In this document: piece by piece, positions 1 through 5,948 of the stretch | Layout: the number at the start of each line of letters is the position of its first letter | How positions within the stretch are numbered: position 1 is the stretch's first letter | DNA from: Nitrospirae bacterium RBG_13_39_12 | GTDB lineage: Bacteria; Nitrospirota; Thermodesulfovibrionia; Thermodesulfovibrionales; SM23-35 | Assembly: GCA_001805125.1 (NCBI GenBank) | Contig: MHEF01000086.1 | Coordinates: 13,284-36,593 of the forward strand | Length of the DNA stretch: 23,310 bases | Direction: 5' to 3' | The notes under the pieces: model-generated | Told to the model about the DNA's origin: nothing | What the model saw: the letters and a program-made list of their open reading frames with translations, nothing else | Databases searched by the model: none | Program-made: the position numbers and the translations under genes

Positions 1-198
1 TTGACAATAGCCAGGAATATTGGGAAAAAAGTTGAAGACATAACCACTGTAAACATGGACTTTTTCCAGCATTACAGGCCGATGGAGAATGTTCTCAGAA
101 GACCTACCGTAAGAAAAGGCTCTGCATATGCCCTTACCGGACACCATGAGATAATGTTTCCTCTTCTGGCAGCAGCTGTAATCGAGAAAATGGGATAG
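1..198 (+). CDS. C-terminal fragment of an unrecognised protein
   Basis: The reading frame is open from the first base of the window to a TAG at 196-198, so only the last 65 or so residues are visible. The TTG at position 1 is an edge effect, not a credible start, since no ribosome binding site can be seen. The tail contains a run of conserved-looking residues (NMDFFQHYRPMENVLRRP, then ALTGHHEIMFPLLAAAVIE) and looks like the end of a folded cytoplasmic enzyme rather than a membrane or secreted protein. I do not recognise the family. The His-His-Glu followed by a hydrophobic helix near the C-terminus may be useful for identification. About 250 bases without a convincing gene separate it from the next gene, which is on the other strand. 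Confidence 0.75.
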   Translation: MTIARNIGKKVEDITTVNMDFFQHYRPMENVLRRPTVRKGSAYALTGHHEIMFPLLAAAVIEKMG

Positions 199-449
199 AT
201 ATTAACTTAAGAATATTAATGTATTTTATGGGTTTGTTTTGTTAAAGGATGGAGAGAGATTCTGCTTTTAATTGTTGCACATTATATTAATATTTAATCT
301 TAAATCTTAAAGATGGTTGGATTTTTTTTAGAAATGCTGCCCTCAGTTAGAGATATTAAAATTAATGAACCTGATTCTTCTGGGTATGGCAGGTAAAACA
401 ACCACCTGATTTACTATTGTCACCTGAAATCATATTACTATAATCCCAT

Positions 450-629
450 CTAAGCCATGTCGATAGAAACAAGAGTATACTTATTATCCTTTTTTGAGTA
501 TATAACCGCTCTGCCATCTTCATTTTCATACATGATGATACCGTCACTGAATTCTTTTACCATCTTTAGCTTCATCCTTTTTTTCTCTATTAATCGGCCA
601 CCTTCAACTATTTCTACTTCAACTTGCAT
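450..629 (-). CDS. Small hypothetical protein, 59 aa
   Basis: The ATG at 629 is preceded by a strong purine-rich site (AAAGGGGGAAAA on the coding strand), which decides this start over the longer open frame beginning at 662. The product begins MQVEVEIVEGG and is rich in Lys/Glu. Its predicted strand-turn pattern (KVEVEI..., DGRAVIYSKKDNKYTLVSID) looks like a small beta-rich cytoplasmic protein. There is no signal peptide, membrane segment or metal motif. It lies 59 bases downstream of the elongation-factor-like gene on the same strand and may be co-transcribed with it. I do not recognise the family. The strong SD and good codon structure make it a likely real gene. Confidence 0.6.
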   Translation of the reverse strand: MQVEVEIVEGGRLIEKKRMKLKMVKEFSDGIIMYENEDGRAVIYSKKDNKYTLVSIDMA

Positions 630-688
630 ATTTTTCCCCCTTTGGCAAATTGTTAATTCCACATGATTATTGTACAGTCCTCAAAAAA

Positions 689-967
689 TCACTCTACTGT
701 TACTCTGTATATTATATCATGTTCTCTTACCGGGTCCTTTACCTTTATCCCAATATTATCCCTTTCTTTTGCTATTCCCGCATTCTTGTGTTCAATCTGA
801 ATAGATTCTATCTTCTGTGTAAAGTCTGTTGAATATCCTTTGATATGAATGGTATATCCAACTGCGGGAATGCCTGATTTGTCATATTTTTCAGCTGTAA
901 AAAATGATAAGTCTGTTTTTTTGATTCCTGTGGTTAATGTTTTTATCGTTAGACAAGCGAAAATCAC
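689..967 (-). CDS. Translation elongation factor-like small protein with atypical N-terminus
   Basis: The C-terminal half (from about residue 38, VGYTIHIKGYSTDFTQ, through ESIQIEHKNAGIAKE and IGIKVKDPVREHDIIYRV) matches what I know of the stand-alone 'translation elongation factor-like' proteins. These are about 80-90 residues, form a single beta-barrel like EF-Tu domain 2, and have no GTPase domain; their role is unknown. The usual beginning (a VGKVTHYF-like strand, then a LKVGDTIHIKG stretch) is not present. Residues 1-35 look unrelated, and the usual VGDT is VGYT. The start used is a GTG at 967 without a convincing SD. Either the N-terminus has diverged, or an upstream deletion or frameshift has damaged the gene. 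It is the downstream neighbour of rpsU on the same strand, 144 bases away. Confidence 0.6.
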   Translation of the reverse strand: MIFACLTIKTLTTGIKKTDLSFFTAEKYDKSGIPAVGYTIHIKGYSTDFTQKIESIQIEHKNAGIAKERDNIGIKVKDPVREHDIIYRVTVE

Positions 968-1111
968 ACCTTAAGAAAAACTTAACAATTTCAGGTAGAT
1001 TTTTGTGCTGTTTTCCAGAATCTACAAGTATCCTGACTTCTAAATTACAAAAAATATTGATCAGCTGTAAAAGTGAGGAGGGTCTAAAAATCTGCAGTCT
1101 TATAGAAATGT

Positions 1112-1306
1112 TTAAGTGCGCTTCTTAAATCTGAAAGCCTTCATTCTTTTCTTTCTTGCCTCTCTTTGTTTCCGCTTCTCCTTAACAGAAGGCTTTTCGT
1201 AATAACTTCTCTGTTTAATCTCTTTAAAAAGGCTTTCTTTCTGAAGTTCGCGCTTAAGTATTTTTAGTGCCCTTTCAACATCATTCCCGTTGACTCTAAT
1301 CTCCAC
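1112..1306 (-). CDS. rpsU: 30S ribosomal protein S21
   Basis: This 64-residue basic protein begins MEIRVNGNDVERALKILKRE and carries the family signature SYYEKPSVKEKRKQREARKK, followed by a Lys/Arg-rich tail. S21 binds the small subunit near the 3' end of 16S rRNA and helps mRNA engagement. The start is a GTG at 1306 with GGAG seven to eight bases upstream, lying inside the end of the preceding RNA-binding protein gene. Only three bases separate that gene's TAA from this GTG, so the two are almost certainly translated from one message. Length and composition are normal for the family. Confidence 0.93.
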   Translation of the reverse strand: MEIRVNGNDVERALKILKRELQKESLFKEIKQRSYYEKPSVKEKRKQREARKKRMKAFRFKKRT

Positions 1307-1309
1307 AGC

Positions 1310-1642
1310 TTATCTCCAGCCCTTCTTTGAACTCTTGCCCCCACCATATCCACTAGAATAACCGCCCCTTCTATTATCCTGAAATCCAGCTCTCGGTTGC
1401 TGAGGCCTTGCCTCAGATACATTGAGTGTTTTTTCCATAAACTGTTTGCCATTTAGTCCTGAAATCGCTTTCTGGGCAGCATCTTCGGCTTCCATCTCGA
1501 TAAAGCAGAACCCTCTGAACTGTCCTGTAAACTTATCAGTTATCATTTTTACTGTTTTTACCTCTCCATATTCTGAGAAGAGATCTTTGATCTCTTGTTC
1601 CGTTGCATTAAACGGAATATTTCCAACATAGATCTTTTGCAT
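1310..1642 (-). CDS. RRM-domain RNA-binding protein with Gly/Arg-rich tail
   Basis: Residues 2-78 form a single RNA recognition motif: RNP2 is IYVGNI (residues 4-9) and RNP1 is RGFCFIEM (about 43-50), with aromatic residues in the RNA-contacting positions. Residues 79-110 are a low-complexity tail rich in Gly, Arg, Ser and Tyr, ending GWR. Single-RRM proteins of this kind bind single-stranded RNA in the cytoplasm and in cyanobacteria are often cold-induced. A near-perfect SD (AAGGAGG) precedes the ATG at 1642. The gene sits 22 bases after an 83-residue hypothetical protein and 3 bases before rpsU, so the three probably form one operon. The rbp-rpsU pairing is also known from cyanobacteria, which supports a shared role in translation. 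Confidence 0.92.
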   Translation of the reverse strand: MQKIYVGNIPFNATEQEIKDLFSEYGEVKTVKMITDKFTGQFRGFCFIEMEAEDAAQKAISGLNGKQFMEKTLNVSEARPQQPRAGFQDNRRGGYSSGYGGGKSSKKGWR

Positions 1643-1664
1643 TGTATTTCAACCTCCTTGAATT

Positions 1665-1916
1665 TTAAATATCAGAGCTTTTATCATTATTTATCTCTGG
1701 CTCTATCCCACCACAGTATCTTTCCAAAAAGTCTTCCCTGCTTATCTTGTGTCCCAAACAAAAACCAGAGACATCCATCCTATCACATCCCAGAGTCTGA
1801 TAATATCCATTGAATCTTATAATTTCAGAATGGAACATCATACTGTTACACCCACCATGATTTACATAACGGACATCAGGAAGGATGATAGATTTACCAA
1901 TACGATATGCTTTCAT
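1665..1916 (-). CDS. Small Cys/His-containing hypothetical protein, 83 aa
   Basis: The ATG at 1916 has AGGAG ten bases upstream; a GTG at 1955 would add 13 residues but has no SD, so I prefer the shorter form, MKAYRIGKSIILPDVRYVNH. It has four Cys (residues 23, 44, 53, 68) and three His (20, 29, 56), including HGGC and CDRMDVSGFCLGH. That spacing would suit metal binding or disulfides, but no known zinc-finger pattern is matched. There is no signal peptide or membrane segment. It ends 22 bases before the RRM gene and is probably the first gene of the RRM-rpsU operon. I do not recognise the family; any role in RNA metabolism is a guess from context. Confidence 0.65.
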   Translation of the reverse strand: MKAYRIGKSIILPDVRYVNHGGCNSMMFHSEIIRFNGYYQTLGCDRMDVSGFCLGHKISREDFLERYCGGIEPEINNDKSSDI

Positions 1917-2238
1917 TTCTCTTTGACTCCTGTAACTTGACTCTTTTATGTGCACCAGCTTATATAAATGGTAGAAAAGTACTTCCTATAACTATGAAAG
2001 AATATCTGTTTATTGATTAGGGATACCGCTAAAAGGGGAGTATAGCAAAATAATAGACTCTATTTATCAGCTTCCCTGTTCGACTTTTTGTTTTCTTCCA
2101 CTTTCTTTTTTCTATTATATCAAATATTATAATCTTTATGTTATCAAATACATTGTTCTTATTTGTTCCCATTTGAAATTTTGCATTATTGAGCAAGGTT
2201 GTAAAATAGGACTTAAAAGAAAAGATTGTTTATATATC
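1917..2238. other. Intergenic region between yjbQ and the small-protein operon
   Basis: I see no gene in these 322 bases, which are very AT-rich. They must hold the end of the upstream envelope operon and, probably, the promoter for the 1916-1112 operon. A 9-bp direct repeat TATCAAATA occurs at 2118-2126 and 2142-2150, 24 bp apart (centre to centre), which could be a regulator site. On the minus strand a TATACT box near 2036 could serve as a -10, but no convincing -35 partner is visible. I see no clear rho-independent terminator after yjbQ. Confidence 0.35.
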
Positions 2239-2655
2239 TTATTCCCCGATGATCTTGATCAGCACCCTTTTTTCCCTTTTACCATCGAATTCACCATAGA
2301 AAATCTGCTCCCATGTGCCGAAGTCTAATTTACCATTGGTAACAGCCACCATTACCTCTCTTCCCATAATCTGGCGCTTCATATGTGCATCGGCATTATC
2401 CTCTCCTGCATTATGGTGATACTGGGAAACTGGTTGATGAGGGGCGAGTTTTTCAAGCCAGACATCATAGTCATGGTGAAGTCCTGGTTCGTCATCGTTT
2501 ATAAAGACAGATGCGGTTATATGCATCGCGTTTACGAGTATAAGTCCTTCCTTAATACCGCTTTCTATCAGACATTCTTCGACCTTTGGAGTAATATTTA
2601 TAAATGCACGGCGCGTCGGCACATTAAACCAAACCTCTTTGCGATAGCTTTTCAT
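2239..2655 (-). CDS. YjbQ/UPF0047 family protein (secondary thiamine-phosphate synthase type)
   Basis: The 138-residue product, begun at the ATG at 2655 (MKSYRKEVWFNVPTRRAFIN), matches the whole YjbQ family: HITASVFINDDEPGLHHD, YHHN followed by EDNADAHMKRQIMG, and LDFGTWEQIFYGEFDG. The clustered His, Asp and Glu form the family's presumed metal/active site. E. coli YjbQ has weak thiamine-phosphate synthase activity, but the true physiological role of the family is unsettled. An in-frame start 57 bases earlier would overlap the preceding gene and adds residues absent from the family. The SD before 2655 is weak. It is the last gene of the tamB/Omp85/SurA-like operon, 28 bases downstream; a functional link with envelope biogenesis is not evident. 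Confidence 0.9.
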   Translation of the reverse strand: MKSYRKEVWFNVPTRRAFINITPKVEECLIESGIKEGLILVNAMHITASVFINDDEPGLHHDYDVWLEKLAPHQPVSQYHHNAGEDNADAHMKRQIMGREVMVAVTNGKLDFGTWEQIFYGEFDGKREKRVLIKIIGE

Positions 2656-2683
2656 AATATTCCAGATATTCCAGTCTCTATTT

Positions 2684-3253
2684 CTATTGTATCTTGATGC
2701 AACTATTTTCACGAAGTTCTTTAATATGAGACTTTAAACGTTGGTTCAGTTCTTTTTCGGTTAAGTAATTTTCGATCTCATCTCTTACGTCATCAAATTC
2801 TTTTCCCTGAAATTCACCGAGATGGTTTCTATAGAAGTCAATCAATTCTTCCTCTTTTATCCTTATGAAAGTCTTTATTCTAAGTTCAATATATTCCCTG
2901 AGCAAGTCATCCTTAGAGGGGGCCTCTAACTTGAGCTTATTAGCTTCCCCGAGAAGAAGTATTCTGTTAATCATTGTGATCAAGACCTCTTCTTTCGTAG
3001 TGTCTGGGGAAACCCTGAGTGTGTCGTTATAAGTATCCTCTAAATCGCTCAGGGTTATTGCGGTATTATCTACAAATGCGACAACACGATCCCTTACTTC
3101 AGCGTTTACAACTGATAAGTAAGAAGTAATAAGTAAGAAGTTGCAAATAAGTGAAGAGAGACAAAAGATGAAACAGAAAATACGGAAAACATACGGACTT
3201 TTAAACTTTGGACTTTGAACTTCGAACCTTGAACTTTTAGTTTTAGAATGCAT
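2684..3253 (-). CDS. SurA-like periplasmic chaperone lacking the PPIase domain
   Basis: The 189-residue protein has a long N-terminal region with a hydrophobic segment (about residues 20-47) ending SVVNAE, a likely Sec signal peptide cut near residue 51. The mature part opens RDRVVAFVDNTAITLSDLE, the hallmark of SurA/PpiD-type chaperone N-domains, and continues with amphipathic helices. Where a parvulin domain would follow, the chain instead goes straight to a short helical end (FYRNHLGEF... IENYLTEKELNQRLKSHIKEL). It therefore looks like the chaperone module alone, presumably escorting unfolded outer-membrane proteins. The ATG at 3253 overlaps the end of the Omp85 gene by 11 bp, so translation is probably coupled. 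Residues 1-47 are encoded by seven-base repeats (3110-3238), which may have lengthened the leader; a later start is possible. Confidence 0.8.
   Translation of the reverse strand: MHSKTKSSRFEVQSPKFKSPYVFRIFCFIFCLSSLICNFLLITSYLSVVNAEVRDRVVAFVDNTAITLSDLEDTYNDTLRVSPDTTKEEVLITMINRILLLGEANKLKLEAPSKDDLLREYIELRIKTFIRIKEEELIDFYRNHLGEFQGKEFDDVRDEIENYLTEKELNQRLKSHIKELRENSCIKIQ
3110..3238. repeat. Degenerate heptanucleotide repeat tract within the SurA-like signal-peptide codons
   Basis: Read on the plus strand, consecutive seven-base words run in phase from 3110: aactgat, aagtaag, aagtaat, aagtaag, aagttgc, aaataag (to 3151), then looser words. After a phase slip, five more heptads run from 3204 to 3238: aactttg, gactttg, aacttcg, aaccttg, aactttt. 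The tract lies inside the 5' end of the SurA-like gene and encodes its extended N-terminus and hydrophobic leader. Words are shared with the tracts at 5868-5916 and 14588-14678. Confidence 0.75.
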
Positions 3254-5948
3254 GGCCTATGCTGAAATGCAGTTCACCACTGCTTTCACCTTTTTCTTTA
3301 TTAAGTTTATGCCCATAATCAACTCTCAGAGGGCCAACCGGTGTGTTGTACCTGAAACCAAGACCTGTGGTAAATTTGAAATCTCCTGGATTGAAATCGT
3401 TAATCTTTACCCATACATTGCCTCCATCGAGGAAAGCAACGATCCCTATGCTTTTGCTTAAAGAAGTCCTTATTTCAAGATTTTCCATAAGAAAGACATT
3501 CCCGCCGGTTGGGTTTCCATCAGATCCCTTTGGTCCAAGAGTATCCTGCTCATAACCTCTAACTGTTGTTCTGCCCCCTAAAAAGAATCTCTCGACAATC
3601 GGGAGTTCGTTTGTCTTAAGGTACCCCTGGGCTATCCCTCCTCTTAAGGATAAAGCAAAAACCACACCTTTCGTAATTTTTTTGTAGACATTACCAAAGA
3701 ACTCGGCTTTTATAAAATTTGATTCTGATAAGAAGATTGGTGAAGTAAATTTAGTTGATATCCCCGCGAGGACTCCTCTCTCTGGATAAAACAGATTATC
3801 CCTTGTGTCGTAAACAATTCCAGGTCTTAACCCGCTTATGACAAGTGTGCCGGTGTCTTCCCTGCTGAGTATGACATCAGGTTGTACATTATAGGTATTC
3901 ACAAGGGAGAAGTCATAATATAGTTCTGCTTTTAGGGATTTACCGATTTTCTTTTCAACCCCGGCAGTAGCATTATGGCGCGTCAATCTGTATCGTGTCT
4001 CTCTCGTGTCTATATTTATTTCTCTTCTATCTTCGCCGAGCAGGAATACTCTGAATTGCAATGGATTTCCCATGAACCATGGTTCGAAATACTGCAAAGT
4101 ATAACGTTTCTCAAGAGAACTGAATTCAAGCCTTAATGTGGACTGCCTGTTCATGCCCCAGAGATTCCTGTAGCTCAAATCGAGAATTATCCTGTACTTC
4201 TCGTATTCGGCATAACCAAAACTCAGCTCTATCGAACCTGCTTTTGCCTCGTGCAATTTAATAAGGACATCTTTTTTCTGGTCATACTTATCAAGTGCTT
4301 CCATATATACAGACGTGAACAAGCCTAACTTGTAAAGCCTCTCCCTTTCTTTATTGATGATACGGTAATCAAAAGGCATACCTTCTTTTTGCTGCAACTC
4401 TCTTTCTATTACTTTATATTTTGTATCGAAATTGCCGGTAATTATTGTTTTGCCAAATAGTGTTTTTGTGCCTTCATCTATCTGAAATGTAATAGATGCT
4501 TTCTGCCCAATAAAATCTCTCTTTATTGACACGAGTGCTTTAGTAAAACCATATGTATTGTATAAATCGATAACTCTGAATCTTGCATCAGAGATGTCAA
4601 CTTCATTGTATACATCACCGGATTTTATATTAATTACAGTTCTTATATCTTTTTCTGGGACAAGATTCGATCCTGTAATATTAACACTCTCAATTTCTGT
4701 TTTTAATCCTTCATTTATCCTGATTGAAATATCCATTTCTTTGGTGCTTTCATCGTATTTTGTCTGAAATTCTTCAATTTCTGCTGAGCGATAACCTAGA
4801 GCGATGTAAAAATCTTTAAGTATTTCTTTGTCGGTATCGATAACATCCGGGTTATAAATTTTTCCTTCTTTGAGGGACATAATCTCTTTAAGATTTTCAT
4901 CCGGGAAACTGCTGCCGCTTATAGAGATTTTATTTATCTCAACCTCTGATCCTTCGTATATAAAGAAGTTTACTTCTAGGATGTCGTCTTTTGATGTAAT
5001 TACAGGAGCAATCTGTGCAAATGGATATCCTTTTTTGTGATACAGGGATAACATCCTGTAAACTGCTTCTTCAACAACGTCATCGCTGAAGGCTTCGGAT
5101 TGGGGAAAGGGCATCTCTTTTAAAAGGGTTCTTGTAGATAAAGCATGGTTGTCTACTATAGAGATTTGCAGGCGTCTGCCTGGGTTAACATGGATATCAA
5201 GGATTCCACCGGTAAATGTATATGGTCCTGTCACTGGCTTGAAATGTTCATTTTTTTTGTATTGTGATTTTATCCTGTCAAGGTCTTCTTTCAGTTTTAA
5301 CTGATCGTAAATGTCCCCTTCAGATAATTCCATTGCAGACTTAACCTCATCACCTGCACCGTGAATATTTATCTTTTTTATTATTTCCGGCTTGCCTGTA
5401 TTGACCTGTAGGACTATATTTATCCTGTATGGTTCCTCCAGGAGCTCGATTTCTGCATTAACAGCAGCATCGGGAAACCCTCGTTTTGCTAACTCGTGCT
5501 TCAAATCAACAAGTGCTTTTTCGAGCATGTTGCACATCATGACATTGTCCTCTTTTAATGGAAAGATGTCTTTTATGATCTTTCTGGAAATTTCGTATTC
5601 ACCTTCTATATAAATATTATTTATAAGATCCCTTTCCTTAACGTTAATAATAGCTCTGGTTTTTTCTCCATCGGTTATCTCAACAGAAATATCTTCAAAC
5701 AGTCCTTTTAGAAAAGCCCTTTTGATGCCCGATTTTACAGTTTCTGCATCTATCGGTTTCCCATGACCAATATCAAGAAGATAGAGGAGTTCTTCTTCAC
5801 TTATAGAATGAAGCCCTTTGATTTCTGTTTCATCAACAACTGAACAGGCTGCATTAGAAGTAAACAAAATCAGTAAATAAAAGATTAAAAATAAGAAGTA
5901 AAAACTGAAAGAGAAAATATTTTTATTTTTTATTGCAGTTTTCTTCAT
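3243..5948 (-). CDS. Omp85-family outer membrane assembly protein with about seven POTRA domains (TamA/BamA-like)
   Basis: A signal peptide (residues 1 to about 34, a Phe/Leu-rich core ending TSNAA) is followed by seven POTRA-like repeats at about 38-106, 109-186, 190-258, 262-336, 338-416, 420-495 and 497-568. Each has a strand, two helices and closing strands with an xxEG or xxxG turn. Residues 575-901 form the 16-strand barrel. The L6 loop signature VRGY is at 796-799, and the chain ends in the usual aromatic (IGHAF). Such proteins insert or assemble outer-membrane proteins. E. coli BamA has five POTRAs and TamA three, so the count here is high. Its start codon overlaps the tamB stop (TAATG), arguing for a TamA-like partner of TamB, although it could also be the cell's only BamA. 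Part of the signal peptide is encoded by heptanucleotide repeats. Confidence 0.93.
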   Translation of the reverse strand: MKKTAIKNKNIFSFSFYFLFLIFYLLILFTSNAACSVVDETEIKGLHSISEEELLYLLDIGHGKPIDAETVKSGIKRAFLKGLFEDISVEITDGEKTRAIINVKERDLINNIYIEGEYEISRKIIKDIFPLKEDNVMMCNMLEKALVDLKHELAKRGFPDAAVNAEIELLEEPYRINIVLQVNTGKPEIIKKINIHGAGDEVKSAMELSEGDIYDQLKLKEDLDRIKSQYKKNEHFKPVTGPYTFTGGILDIHVNPGRRLQISIVDNHALSTRTLLKEMPFPQSEAFSDDVVEEAVYRMLSLYHKKGYPFAQIAPVITSKDDILEVNFFIYEGSEVEINKISISGSSFPDENLKEIMSLKEGKIYNPDVIDTDKEILKDFYIALGYRSAEIEEFQTKYDESTKEMDISIRINEGLKTEIESVNITGSNLVPEKDIRTVINIKSGDVYNEVDISDARFRVIDLYNTYGFTKALVSIKRDFIGQKASITFQIDEGTKTLFGKTIITGNFDTKYKVIERELQQKEGMPFDYRIINKERERLYKLGLFTSVYMEALDKYDQKKDVLIKLHEAKAGSIELSFGYAEYEKYRIILDLSYRNLWGMNRQSTLRLEFSSLEKRYTLQYFEPWFMGNPLQFRVFLLGEDRREINIDTRETRYRLTRHNATAGVEKKIGKSLKAELYYDFSLVNTYNVQPDVILSREDTGTLVISGLRPGIVYDTRDNLFYPERGVLAGISTKFTSPIFLSESNFIKAEFFGNVYKKITKGVVFALSLRGGIAQGYLKTNELPIVERFFLGGRTTVRGYEQDTLGPKGSDGNPTGGNVFLMENLEIRTSLSKSIGIVAFLDGGNVWVKINDFNPGDFKFTTGLGFRYNTPVGPLRVDYGHKLNKEKGESSGELHFSIGHAF
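5868..5916. repeat. Heptanucleotide repeat tract within the Omp85 signal-peptide codons
   Basis: Seven in-phase heptads on the plus strand: aatcagt, aaataaa, agattaa, aaataag, aagtaaa, aactgaa, agagaaa. The word aaataag also occurs in the SurA-like tract (3145-3151), and aactgaa recurs at 14588-14594. On the coding (minus) strand the tract encodes the hydrophobic core of the signal peptide. Confidence 0.6.

Noticed and set aside
1..3. TTG at the first base as a start codon
   Set aside because: The frame is simply cut by the window edge; the protein clearly lacks its N-terminal part.
362..547. Minus-strand ORF ending with a CxxCH haem-like motif (GGCFTCHTQ)
   Set aside because: It overlaps the 59-aa gene with the strong SD in another frame, and one CxxCH is expected by chance in six frames of a window this size; no other cytochrome features are present.
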